NCBI RefSeq assembly: GCF_016097415.1 | Contig: NZ_JAEHGE010000001.1 | Span: 893,001 to 957,000, forward strand | Origin: a sulfur-oxidizing endosymbiont of Gigantopelta aegis | GTDB taxonomy: Bacteria; Pseudomonadota; Gammaproteobacteria; GRL18 | Direction: 5' to 3' | DNA length: 64,000 nucleotides | Shown here: positions 31,986-39,893 of the stretch, one piece after another | How the letters are laid out: the number at the start of each line of letters is the position of its first letter | Numbering within the stretch: the first letter of the stretch is position 1 | The notes under the pieces: generated by a model | The model's input: only the letters and a program-made list of their open reading frames with translations | Told to the model about the DNA's origin: nothing | The model's database searches: none | Translations under genes and position numbers: made by a program

Positions 31986-32480
31986 ATGCAAAAAAAGAAA
32001 GTCAACGTTGAGAAAAATTTTCTTTTTTCAAAAAAGAATAAGGTTTCTGTTTGGGCATCAACGCATCCATACGCCGATATTCCTGACGCCTATTTTGAAG
32101 AAAAATTCAGTAAAAAAAATACTCGTGCGAGCAATGCCTGGTCTAATAATTTTAAAATACAGTATTTTTATCCTACGAACATGGAAACCAATGGCGCACA
32201 CGAAGGCACGATTAACATCAAGCAAGCAGTGGGTGAATGTTCGTTTTCATCTTCGTTTATTGAAGTGTTGATGAGTAAAGCAAAAAAGAAAAAACTCAAG
32301 GAAATCACCTGGATTATTTTATTATTCGAATATGAATACAGTGCAAAAATTTCTGGCATCGAAAGTGATGAATATGTCACCTTAGTCGGTGCATTTGATT
32401 ATGACGATGATGCAGAAAGACTCTATCCCATTGACGACCAAGACGACACTGACGACACTGACGACACTGACAGTGAATAA
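31986..32480 (+). CDS. Acidic-tailed protein, possibly Imm22-like immunity protein
   Basis: This is a 164-residue protein with a Lys-rich N-terminus, a central region KVSVWASTHPYADIPDAYFEEKF and EITWIILLFEYEY. It ends in a run of DDTDDTDDTD-type repeats encoded by tandem GACGACACT units at about 32439-32472. The central pattern is reminiscent of the Imm22 immunity-protein family, but no toxin gene is adjacent and I cannot verify this. It could equally be an orphan. It marks the left edge of the accessory island. Confidence 0.55.
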   Translation: MQKKKVNVEKNFLFSKKNKVSVWASTHPYADIPDAYFEEKFSKKNTRASNAWSNNFKIQYFYPTNMETNGAHEGTINIKQAVGECSFSSSFIEVLMSKAKKKKLKEITWIILLFEYEYSAKISGIESDEYVTLVGAFDYDDDAERLYPIDDQDDTDDTDDTDSE

Positions 32481-32803
32481 AATACCTTATCGAAATAAAA
32501 AGAAAATATGAATGGACTTTAAATTTAGAAAAAATATTGACGGTCAGCCCACGGCAAAATTTTCCATGGAGCACGAAGCCATTGGTCGCTGGCTAAGCGA
32601 CGAAATAAGTAACAATAAATCTAAGCTCGTGGAAATATTAACGCTGATAGAGCAATTTGAACAAGGCCGTATTGCATTTAAAGAAATCATTGGTACTGAA
32701 TTTCAATTAAGCATGAGCCACACCGGAGTAGAAATTAAAGCCTCTTAGATTCAACTCATAAGTGCAACACTATTTGGTTGTATTTGTGATATTTGCTGGT
32801 TTA

Positions 32804-32875
32804 TCGCTGGCTCATGAAATTCCCGGGGTGGCCGAGCGTAGCGATGGCCACCCCGGGAATTTCATGAGCCAGCGA
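32804..32875. repeat. Perfect palindrome inside the IS30 element (30-bp arms)
   Basis: Arms 32804-32833 and 32846-32875 are exact reverse complements (TCGCTGGCTCATGAAATTCC...) with a 12-base loop. It lies 5' of the transposase and is GC-richer than its surroundings. It could be a transcription barrier protecting the element from outside reading, or a small palindromic element that landed inside the IS. Confidence 0.85.
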
Positions 32876-32986
32876 CGCGCCTGACGGCGCTACTAAAAAA
32901 ATCATAAGTACAGCAATGATTTGCTCGAAAAAATGGCCAATTGCTTGTAAAATCGGCCATTTTCTCCTGCAAGAGTAAAGTGACTT

Positions 32987-33971
32987 ATGAGAACTTACAA
33001 GCAATTGACACAAGAACAAAGATACTACATTTCGACTGAGATTAAAAATGGCATTTCCCAGTCTAAAATTGCTCAGGCGATTGAGGTGAGTAAATCTACT
33101 ATATGCCGTGAAATTAAACGCAACGCTGGTTTACGTGGCTATCGATTTAAGCAAGCTCAAGAAAAAGCCGTTAAGCGTCGCTACAATGCTTCTAAAGCAA
33201 TTAAAATGACGGATGACATGATTGCCCTTATTGATGAAAAGCTTTCACAGCACCAGTGGAGTCCTGAACAGATATCAGGTTGGTTACTGAATGACAAAAT
33301 GCTACTTCTTAGCCATGAACGTATTTATCAACACATATGGGATGATAAGAAGCAAGGTGGTGATTTACATCAGTATTTAAGGCGTCAGGGAAAGAAATAC
33401 CAAAAGCGTGGTAGTAACGGTAAAAGCAGTCGAGGACAAATAATTAATCGAATTTCCATTGATGACCGACCTAAGATTGTTGATGATAAACGTCGTGTTG
33501 GTGACTGGGAAATTGATACAGTGATCGGTAAAGGACACAGTGGTGCTCTGGTCACGATTGTAGAAAGAAAAACGCTTTACACATTAGTATGGTAAACAGG
33601 CTGATTGGGTGACACAAGCAACAATACAATTGCTTAAACCCTTTAAAGACAGGCTTCATAGTATTACCGCAGACAATGGCAAAGAGTTTGCTTATCATGA
33701 GCAGGTAAGCAAAGCTCTTGATACAGCATTTTATTTTGCCCACCCTTATTCTTCATGGGAGCGAGGGTTAAATGAAAATACTAATGGACTGATTAGACAA
33801 TATTTTCCTAAAGATACAGACTTTAAAGAAGTGACTGATAAAGAGGTTTACAACATGATGGAAAAACTTAATAATAGACCTAGAAAGGCACTCGGCTTTC
33901 AAACACCATTCCAGGCAATGAAAAAATCATTTGCAAGAACTGGAATTTCCTGCGTTGCACTTCAGAGTTGA
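32987..33971 (+). pseudogene. IS30-family transposase, frameshifted
   Basis: The N-terminal HTH (YKQLTQEQRYYISTEIKNGISQSKIAQAIEVSKSTICREIKRN) and the first DDE Asp (VGDWEIDTVIGKGHSG) are in one frame. The frame breaks at about 33590, where extra bases interrupt what should read TLYTLVKQADWVTQA. The second half continues in another frame with ITADNGKEFAYH (second Asp) and the catalytic Glu region LNENTNGLIRQYFPK. It is probably inactive unless a programmed shift occurs. Confidence 0.85.
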
Positions 33972-34166
33972 ATCCGCGCCTTAAATTTAGAGACTGATCA
34001 TATGGATAATTTAATCAGCAATGAGTTTAGTGACAACGATGATGAGCACTCAGAAGACGCAGAAGTTTATGATAAAGAATCGTACGCTGAGTGTGGTTTG
34101 CATGATTTTAAAATAGTATTACTATCATGGCAGGCATATATTAACTAATACACAGTAGTTCTACAC

Positions 34167-34600
34167 AGTAGTTCTAGACACCCATCGATTGAGATTTATT
34201 TCTATCAAACGATGGGTGTCATCAAGAGAGCTATTCTATTTTATTTCCCCTACAATTAAAACTATCCCTTCCCACTCACGTAGAATAACGTAGGATGCTG
34301 CTAAGGCACGAAGCGCATCAGCAATGCTTAATTAAATATCATAATGAATAAAAACACCATTTTTAAATAGGCTATCTTTTTATATGGAATTTTTCCATGT
34401 TGGTTGGCTAATATGGGATTAAGTGGAAAGTTTTCCATGTTAAGAGGGCATATATCAGCTTTAGTGGAAAATATTATTATGTTTATTGAATTATGCCTTT
34501 ATTTTCCATGTTTAGGGGGGTAATATCAGTTTAAGTGGAAAATTTAGGCAGTTATTAAAAATTTATCATGGAAAATTTTCCGTTAAAAAAGATCGTTAGG
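34167..34600. repeat. Structured cassette-joined element, copy 1 (3 hairpin units)
   Basis: Left end AGTAGTTCTAGACACCC, starting a hairpin (GACACCCATCG / CGATGGGTGTC). Then follows a REP-like stretch GTAGGATGCTGCTAAGG at 34290. Next come three units of the form TTTTCCATGTT...GTGGAAAA, each able to fold, and a constant right end finishing GATCGTTAGG. GTTAGGC at 34595-34601 is a perfect GTTRRRY integron core. Copies 2 and 3 have the same ends but five units. No ORF is visible. A partial duplicate of the left end (AGTAGTTCTA) lies just upstream at 34154. Confidence 0.85.
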
Positions 34601-34617
34601 CATAATAAAATAAATCA

Positions 34618-34968
34618 ATGAAACAAATTGCATTTACAATTGGATTGCTTATTTGCAGCAATATCTTTATGACATTTGCTTGGTATGCACATCTTAAAGA
34701 ATTGAATAATAAACCTTGGATTGTGGCGGCATTAATCAGCTGGGGAATCGCATTATTTGAATATATGTTTCAGGTGCCAGCAAACAGAATTGGCTACACA
34801 GTACTTACGATTGGACAATTAAAAATAATTCAGGAAGTAATAACATTGAGTGTGTTCGTTCCATTTTCACTTTATTATATGAAAGAGCCATTGAAAATGG
34901 ATTACCTGTGGGCGGGCCTTTGTCTTGTTGGTGCAGTATATTTTATGTTTCGCAGCAAATTTGTTTGA
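34618..34968 (+). CDS. DMT-family small membrane protein (DUF486)
   Basis: This 116-residue protein has four hydrophobic segments and the DUF486 pattern: ICSNIFMTFAWYAHLK, LISWGIALFEYMFQVPANRIGY, LTIGQLKIIQEVITL and WAGLCLVGAVYFMF. Its role is presumably small-molecule efflux or transport, not established. It starts 18 bases after the GTTAGG end of element copy 1. It is the first gene of a two-gene cassette closed by an attC-like site at 35311. Confidence 0.85.
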   Translation: MKQIAFTIGLLICSNIFMTFAWYAHLKELNNKPWIVAALISWGIALFEYMFQVPANRIGYTVLTIGQLKIIQEVITLSVFVPFSLYYMKEPLKMDYLWAGLCLVGAVYFMFRSKFV

Positions 34969-35010
34969 TGTACAGCAAAGTCTATTAATATCAAATAGGG
35001 GAATTTAATT

Positions 35011-35283
35011 TTGGAATACAAAGTATTCTTCACTATATTTGCAACTGTATTTATTGCAGAACTTGGTGATAAAACTCAACTGGCTACAATGTTATTTGCG
35101 TCAGACAAAGAAGTAAGTAAACTTATGGTGTTTTTTGGAGCATCACTAGCGCTTGTAGTAGCGTCAGGTATGGGTGTTCTTGCTGGAGGCGTTATATCTC
35201 AATATGTAAGCGAAAAACATCTTAATTATATTGCCGGTATTGGTTTCTTAAGTATCGGAATATGGACATTAATTAAAGCCTAA
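35011..35283 (+). CDS. TMEM165/GDT1-family (UPF0016) half-size cation transporter
   Basis: This 90-residue protein has three hydrophobic segments and the family signature E17-L-G-D-K-T22, the motif that binds the transported cation in GDT1-type Ca/Mn exporters. Full-length members have two such repeats; this one has a single repeat, so it would need to dimerise. It is read from TTG 35011, after an AGGGGAATT region. It lies 42 bases after the DUF486 gene and in the same cassette-like unit. Confidence 0.85.
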   Translation: MEYKVFFTIFATVFIAELGDKTQLATMLFASDKEVSKLMVFFGASLALVVASGMGVLAGGVISQYVSEKHLNYIAGIGFLSIGIWTLIKA

Positions 35284-35310
35284 TAAGTAACTCAAGTGGA
35301 ATAAAAAAAT

Positions 35311-35373
35311 GCCTAACGAATAAGGTTAGATTGTGAGAGCGGAGCGAACCACAATCTGAACCGTTTGTTGGAC
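35311..35373 (+). other. attC-like integron recombination site 1
   Basis: 5' core GCCTAAC (fits RYYYAAC) at 35311-35317 and 3' core GTTGGAC (fits GTTRRRY) at 35367-35373. The two halves are imperfect complements (GGTTAGATTGTG against the complement of CACAATCTGAACC), with extra unpaired bases and a 14-base loop. It is 63 bp in total and lies 28 bases after the stop of the GDT1-like gene, as expected for a cassette 3' end. Confidence 0.82.
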
Positions 35374-35592
35374 GAACCCGATTTTAGTGTTATGAAAATA
35401 GCTTTTTAAGAATTGATAGCTTTGATGTTAAAACACCAACCAAAATAATTTCGAATTGAATTTTGGTTGGTAAAAAGGCATTTAGGAATAAAAATCAGAA
35501 AATTAGGGTGTTTTTTCTCAATTTTAGACAGACTAACCCCTTGGTCATTTAAGACCTTTTTTTCAGTACCGATGAGGTGAATATTCAGAATA

Positions 35593-36055
35593 TCATTTCA
35601 TCACTCCAATGGGTGGCTTTTTATCAGGAAAGAAATTAACCGGGATTTGAGTTTTAACAATCTCCATTTTATGCCCGCAACAAGCACAAACCATTTGAGC
35701 TCTTTTCTTTATTTTAGCGATCCATGCTTTAGGGTTGATTTTAAAAAGAAGCTGAATGAGTTGAATTAATTTTTTACTATTGTGATGCAGAAAACCGTAA
35801 TCTCTGGCACGCCTGAATCCCCTTGGTAGGATATGCTGAAAAACTTGCCATAAGAACTTGATGGCCGAGATTGTTTTTGTTTGATATTTTTTCGTTTTAC
35901 TATCTTGATATCGAAAAGTGACCTGTCCATTGTGACAGGTCAAAATATCCTTTTCCTGTATGACACCACGATAAAGATAGCGTCCTAAATAAACCAACGC
36001 CTTATTACCCTGGCCTACATGGCGGCAATCAACGACCCATTTATCAGGATAATGT
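35593..36055 (-). pseudogene. IS91-family transposase, C-terminal remnant
   Basis: The reverse strand reads VVDCRHVGQGNKALVYLGRYLYRGVI, then YQTKTISAIKFLWQVFQHILPRGFRRARDYGFLH, a typical C-terminal part of IS91-type HUH transposases. A late Cys pair follows (MVCACCGHK). The N-terminal catalytic domain is missing: at about 36055 the reading passes into an 83-bp repeat also found at 42988. It overlies the tail of the cassette unit that ends in attC 1. The 35374-35592 stretch next to it shows no gene; it has an imperfect ACCAACCAAAAT hairpin. Confidence 0.75.
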
Positions 36056-36138
36056 GAAGCAATTATTGCCACCCACCAAATAAAAAGCAATATCAAAGCT
36101 AAATTGTAAAAAAATTTCTTCTCGAAATGTAAATTTAC
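36056..36138. repeat. 83-bp direct repeat, copy 1
   Basis: This block (AAGCAATTATTGCCACCCAC ... CTCGAAATGTAAATTTACA) is nearly identical to 42988-43070. Copy 1 runs from the broken IS91 gene straight into the left end of structured element copy 2. Read on the minus strand it encodes a hydrophobic peptide (FFYNLALILLFIWWVAII). Its origin is unknown. Confidence 0.8.
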
Positions 36139-36691
36139 AGTAGTTCTAGACACCCATCGATTGAGATTTATTTCTATCAAACAATGGGTGTCATCAAGAG
36201 AGCTATTCTATTCTATTTTATTTCCCCTATAATTAAAACTATCCCTTCCCACTCACGTAGAATAACGTAGGATGCTGCTAAGGCACGAAGCGCATCAGCA
36301 ATGCTTAATTAAATATCATAATGAATAAAAACACCATTTTTAAATAGGCTATCTTTTTATATGGAATTTTTCCATGTTGGTTGGCTAATATCGGATTAAG
36401 TGGAAAGTTTTCCATATTAGGCGGCTAATATCGGTTTAAGTGGAAAATATTAAAAATTGACTTTCAGCTTAGGTCGGAATTTTTCCATGTTAGGGCATCT
36501 AATATCTGTTTTAGTGGAAAATTTTCCATGTTAAGGGGGCATATATCGGCTTTAGTGGAAAATATTATTATGTTTATTGAATTATGCCTTTATTTTCCAT
36601 GTTTAGGGGGGTAATATCAGTTTAAGTGGAAAATTTAGGCAGTTATTAAAAATTTATCATGGAAAATTTTCCGTTAAAAAAGATCGTTAGG
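36139..36691. repeat. Structured cassette-joined element, copy 2 (5 hairpin units)
   Basis: Same left end (AGTAGTTCTAGACACCC) and right end (GATCGTTAGG) as copy 1. It has five TTTTCCAT...GTGGAAAA units, including one with GACTTTCAGCTTAGGTC between units. The right core with the following base is GTTAGGT at 36686-36692, matching GTTRRRY. It is joined directly to a different small membrane-protein gene at 36707. Confidence 0.87.
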
Positions 36692-36706
36692 TTACATGAG
36701 GGTTAC

Positions 36707-37000
36707 ATGAAGTTGTTTCGGATCATGTTCGGCGTAGTTCTAATCGGTACATCGCTGTTAGTATTAGCTTTGTCTTTTCTATTCGCCGTGTCTCAGATAC
36801 AGAAGACGGACTTTTTTCAACTTGGACATCTTCAAGAAGCAGTCAAGCATGTGCGAGACCGTGAAAAAGCGACTGGTGATATTCCTACTTCAAAAGAGTT
36901 TATAGAATGGACGAGCAAAATGGATGCTGTTGAATCATATCGCTTTGAGGGATATGGCGAGAGGATTTTGTTACTTTCTATTCTTGGCAGCCGTCATTGA
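36707..37000 (+). pseudogene. Small membrane protein, probably cut by IS3-associated rearrangement
   Basis: From ATG 36707 there are 97 residues with one strong membrane segment (IMFGVVLIGTSLLVLALSFLFAV) and a charged helical domain, ending ILLLSILGSRH. A second hydrophobic tail ([19 protein letters not shown]) is fused to the end of the IS3 fragment at about 38045-38116, just before attC 2. I infer that it is the lost C-terminus of this gene. The family is not recognised. Region 37001-37329 holds no gene; it includes a 40-bp block shared with 46296-46335. Confidence 0.5.
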
Positions 37001-37329
37001 GATTCGTAATAGTGAACTCTGAAATACAGCAGGAAATAGCTTAAATCGATTGATTGAAGAGGGGTAAAAGGCGACATAAATGCCGCCCATTACCGTTGAC
37101 GGCCATCGGCTCCTCAGCCTGTGCCGTGAAGATATTGTAACAGGATCATTACCGTTGTGAAAATACCTTGGGTGAATGGAACGGCTCTATCGTTCCAGAG
37201 GGCAAAGCCCTTTCTCTTCATCTGTTTAAAGTTAACATGAGAAACTAAAATGATAGGAAATACAAAATGACAAAAATCACTTGAAACAGCCAAAAAATAT
37301 TTAGAAAACTGTCCGGAAAAGTGCACATC

Positions 37330-38042
37330 ATGAAGCGCTTACTGAGCAGCTAAAAAACTGTTTGAAGACAGTCGCAAGACTTATGGAACCCGTCGTCTTA
37401 AAAGAAAACTGGCTGAAAAAGGCGTTCATATAAGCCGCCGGAGAATTGGTCGATTAATGAAAAAAGCCGGTTTGTTTTGTAAAACGAAGAGACGCTTTAA
37501 AGCGACGACTAATTCCAAGCATAATAAGCGTATATCTCCAAATTTACTGGAAAGAGAGTTTACTGTCTCTCAACCTGATCGCTACTATGTGGGTGATATT
37601 ACCTATATTGCCACCAAGGAAGGCTGGTTATATTTAGCGGTTGTCATTGACTTATTCTCTAGGCAAATTGTTGGCTGGTCGATGGATGAGCGAATGAAAG
37701 CCAAGCTAGTCAATGATGCTTTACTGATGGCCATATGGAAGCGTAAACCAATGGATGGATTGCTTTGGCATACTGACCGAGGTAGCCAATATGCCTCTGA
37801 TAGTCATAGAAAAATATTGTCGGATCATAACATAATTCAGTCTATGAGCCGCAAAGGAAATTGCTGGGACAATGCTGTATCAGAGAGCTTCTTTCATAGT
37901 TTGAAAACTGAATTGACGCACCATTGTCGATTCAAAACCAGAGTAGAAGCAAAGCAGGCAATATTTGAATATATTGAGGTATTTTATAATCGGGAGCGAC
38001 TTCATTCGGCTAATCATCACTCTCCGAGAATTTTTTATTCAA
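37330..38042 (+). mobile_element. IS3-family element, copy A (internal orfB fragment)
   Basis: Nucleotide identity with the element at 55269 begins at ATGAAGCGCTTACTGAGC (37330) and covers the orfB DDE core: [40 protein letters not shown] and [25 protein letters not shown]. It keeps the natural orfB C-terminus ([10 protein letters not shown]) that copy C has lost, but lacks both inverted repeats. The early frame is disturbed as in the other copies. Downstream it fuses to cassette-gene sequence. Confidence 0.85.
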
Positions 38043-38131
38043 TTATGCTATTCGCAATAGGAGTGGCCGGCGTTCTCTTCGGAAAACGGATGCTGGTAAC
38101 AAAGAGCATTCAGTAGAGCATTAGTATTGAA

Positions 38132-38204
38132 ACCTAACAATCACATTAAGTCGGATTGCAATTCCGCTACGCTCCATTGCAACCGCTTATGTGTGGCGTT
38201 AGCT
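38132..38204 (+). other. attC-like integron recombination site 2
   Basis: 5' core ACCTAAC (fits RYYYAAC) at 38132-38138 and 3' core GTTAGCT (one base off GTTRRRY) at 38198-38204. Inner halves TCGGATTGCAAT and ATTGCAACCGC pair, with a 13-base TCCGCTACGCTCC loop and extra unpaired bases. The 73-bp length and the TTAGC boundary are classic. The next ORF starts 10 bases later. Confidence 0.85.
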
Positions 38205-38213
38205 TATAAAAAA

Positions 38214-38618
38214 ATGAAATCTCCTATATATAGTCTTGAAAAACACATAAAGGATAGTGTTTACAAAATTGCACCAGAAAACGAAATTGAACTTGATTCG
38301 TGGTGTAAAGAAAATAATTTTAAAATAGAACTAGTCGAGAAAAATGGGTTTAATTTTAATGTCAGCATAAAAAATAAAAAGGTTAAATTACCAGTTGCAG
38401 CGTTAGAATATTTATGGGCTGCAACACATACATACCTTGTGCTCTATGATGAATACTCAACTGCTCAAAAAAAAGGGGCTAAGCTTTATGATACTGGCGG
38501 AAGTAGTTCTAGACACCCATCGATTGAGATTTATTTCTATCAAACGATGGGTGTCATCAAGAGAGCTATTCTATTTTATTTCCCCTATAATTCTTCCCAC
38601 TCACGTAGAATAACGTAG
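38214..38618 (+). CDS. Unknown cassette protein, C-terminus replaced by structured element
   Basis: ATG 38214 lies 10 bases after attC 2. About 95 residues are unique (MKSPIYSLEKHIKDSVYKIA ... LYDEYSTAQKKGAKLYDTGG). From 38501 the reading enters element copy 3 and adds an unrelated tail to a stop at 38618. The original C-terminus and its own attC are therefore missing. No recognisable family; it is mixed alpha/beta in composition with no membrane segment. Confidence 0.6.
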   Translation: MKSPIYSLEKHIKDSVYKIAPENEIELDSWCKENNFKIELVEKNGFNFNVSIKNKKVKLPVAALEYLWAATHTYLVLYDEYSTAQKKGAKLYDTGGSSSRHPSIEIYFYQTMGVIKRAILFYFPYNSSHSRRIT

Positions 38619-39039
38619 GATGCTGCTAAGGCACGAAGCGCATCAGCAATGTTGAATTAAATATCATAATGAATAAAAACACCATTTTTAAATAGGCTAT
38701 CTTTTTATATGGAAATTTTCCATGTTGGTTGGCTAATATGGGATTAAGTGGAAAATTTTCCATGTTAGGCGGCTAATATCGGTTTAAGTGGAAAATATTA
38801 AAAATTGACTTTCAGCTTAGGTCGGAATTTTTCCATGTTAGGGCATCTAATATCTGTTTTAGTGGAAAGTTTTCCATGTTAAGAGGGCATATATCGGCTT
38901 TAGTGGAAAATATTATTATGTTTATTGAATTATGCCTTTATTTTCCATGTTTAGGGGGGTAATATCAGTTTAAGTGGAAAATTTAGGCAGTTATTAAAAA
39001 TTTATCATGGAAAATTTTCCGTTAAAAAAGATCGTTAGG
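38501..39039. repeat. Structured cassette-joined element, copy 3 (5 hairpin units)
   Basis: Left end AGTAGTTCTAGACACCC interrupts the upstream ORF; the right end GATCGTTAGG joins another membrane-protein gene. The five-unit arrangement equals copy 2, but individual units share point differences with copy 1 (for example GGGATTAAG and GTTAAGAGGGC), so the copies have exchanged sequence or diverged independently. The next base after GTTAGG is A here, C in copy 1 and T in copy 2. Confidence 0.87.
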
Positions 39040-39047
39040 ATAAAATA

Positions 39048-39431
39048 TTGAAGCGTGTCATGTTAGTAATAGAACTACTAATGCTGTGCGGCCCAGCAGT
39101 CGTAATGCTTTCAGTTGGGCTGTTGTACTCGCCCGTCTTTTTATTTGGTTCTGTCTCCATAGAAGGAGACTGGTACATTGGAGCGCTAATAATTTTTTGT
39201 GGTACATGGGGCTTCATTTCATTGGGAAATCTTGCATTACATATTCTTAGCAAAAGAAATTGGCTGGGTCACCCTGTTCAATGGTTTGGCATACTATTAG
39301 GTATTGCTGCCTCCGGCATTGGGCTATCTACTATGACAAATACTAATTTTATGCTGTGGGTGTTTGTTGCGCCTATTATTGCCGCCCTTCATCTTTTGTA
39401 TTTGTCGAAAAAATGTACTCAAATATCCTAA
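39048..39431 (+). CDS. Small integral membrane protein of unknown function (cassette gene)
   Basis: This protein has 127 residues from TTG 39048, or 123 from ATG 39060, with four hydrophobic segments (IELLMLCGPAVVMLSVGLLYS, IGALIIFCGTWGFISLGNLAL, WFGILLGIAASGIGL, LWVFVAPIIAALHLLYL). It starts 8 bases after element copy 3, and its stop codon overlaps the 5' core of attC 3, so it is a tight cassette. No family recognised. Confidence 0.7.
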   Translation: MKRVMLVIELLMLCGPAVVMLSVGLLYSPVFLFGSVSIEGDWYIGALIIFCGTWGFISLGNLALHILSKRNWLGHPVQWFGILLGIAASGIGLSTMTNTNFMLWVFVAPIIAALHLLYLSKKCTQIS

Positions 39432-39537
39432 CAAGTAAATTAACGCAGACCCGAAAAGTTACGCACCTTTTGTGGCGCTTCGCTATAATGCCACAAAAGG
39501 CACGAAACTTTTCAGTCTGGTTATTAAAGCGTTAGAG
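39426..39537 (+). other. attC-like integron recombination site 3
   Basis: 5' core TCCTAAC at 39426-39432 and 3' core GTTAGAG at 39531-39537, each one base off consensus. The long paired arms (GAAAAGTTACGCACCTTTTG against CAAAAGGCACGAAACTTTTC) are closed by a 13-base GCTTCGCTATAAT loop. It is 112 bp long, within the known size range of attC sites. It overlaps the stop of the preceding gene by a few bases and precedes the next gene by 13. Confidence 0.82.
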
Positions 39538-39550
39538 TTACAAAAACGAC

Positions 39551-39880
39551 ATGGAAGAATTTTTAAACAAGAAGAATGCCAGACTTATAATTGGTATTTT
39601 TGTAGCCGCCCCTTTTACAGCTACCGCATTATTATTTGGCTTATATGGAATAATGTTTGGTATAGCTGGCATAACTAGTAAACATCCATTTGCATCTTTA
39701 TTTGGTTTGTTAACTGCTTTAGGGTTAATTGGTGTAGCAGGTGCGTGGCGGCGACTACTTAAACCCACGAATAAATACAACAGTAAAGAACAAAATAAAA
39801 TAAGAACCATGCTATTTTGTGTGGTAACCCACGTTCACAATAAGCTTCAGTTAGCTCAAACTATGATCTTCAATTCGTAA
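39551..39880 (+). CDS. Small membrane protein, 3' end overrun by IS66
   Basis: ATG 39551, 13 bases after attC 3. Two or three hydrophobic segments (LIIGIFVAAPFTATALLFGLYGIMFGI, LFGLLTALGLIGVAGAW) are followed by a charged tail. From about 39823 the reading is in the left end of the IS66 element, so the last ~20 residues are probably not native. Family unknown. Confidence 0.6.
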   Translation: MEEFLNKKNARLIIGIFVAAPFTATALLFGLYGIMFGIAGITSKHPFASLFGLLTALGLIGVAGAWRRLLKPTNKYNSKEQNKIRTMLFCVVTHVHNKLQLAQTMIFNS

Positions 39881-39893
39881 TTTGGAGATACAA

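Larger units (their letters stand above)
32748..33974 (+). mobile_element. IS30-family insertion sequence inserted in yacL
   Basis: The 1227-bp element is bounded by 23-bp imperfect inverted repeats: the left end is GATTCAACTCATAAGTGCAA, and the right end, reverse complemented, is GATTCAACTCTGAAGTGCAA. It carries one transposase gene, frameshifted, and an internal perfect palindrome at 32804-32875 between the left repeat and the gene. The boundaries agree with the break points in yacL. Confidence 0.88.
32512..34148 (+). pseudogene. yacL: YacL (UPF0231) gene split by IS30
   Basis: The first part, 32512-32747 (MDFKFRKNIDGQPTAKFSMEHEAIGRWLSDEI...), is the N-terminal two thirds of YacL. The missing C-terminal part (LISNEFSDNDDEHSEDAEVYDKESYAECGLHDF, then LLSWQAYIN) resumes at about 33976 and ends at TAA 34146-34148. 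The gap is exactly the IS30-like element 32748-33974. No clean target duplication is seen. Both parts are otherwise in good condition, so the insertion may be recent. Confidence 0.85.

Noticed and set aside
32377-32574. Minus-strand ORF with CRQCRQCRQCR repeat
   Set aside because: It is the complement of the GACGACACT tandem repeat encoding the acidic tail of the 31986 protein.
32987-33971. Programmed frameshift in the IS30 transposase
   Set aside because: IS30 elements normally encode one uninterrupted transposase, and the break contains extra bases rather than a slippery run.
34381-34556. Regular TTTTCCAT...GTGGAAAA repeats resemble a CRISPR array
   Set aside because: Units are self-complementary over their whole length, similar in their middles, unevenly spaced, and repeated as a block in three places. 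No cas genes are nearby.
34167-34600. Group IIC-attC intron, which also inserts at attC sites
   Set aside because: No reverse transcriptase ORF and no domain V-like hairpin could be recognised in 434-553 bp. The tandem hairpin units are not an intron feature. A covariance search would be needed to exclude a degraded intron.
35593-36180. Complete minus-strand membrane-anchored protein of 195 residues
   Set aside because: The N-terminal hydrophobic part is the 83-bp repeat fused to the tail of an IS91 transposase, so the ORF is a chimera.
39432-39480. Terminator hairpin after the membrane-protein gene
   Set aside because: The pairing is better explained as the arm of attC site 3, with cores at both ends.
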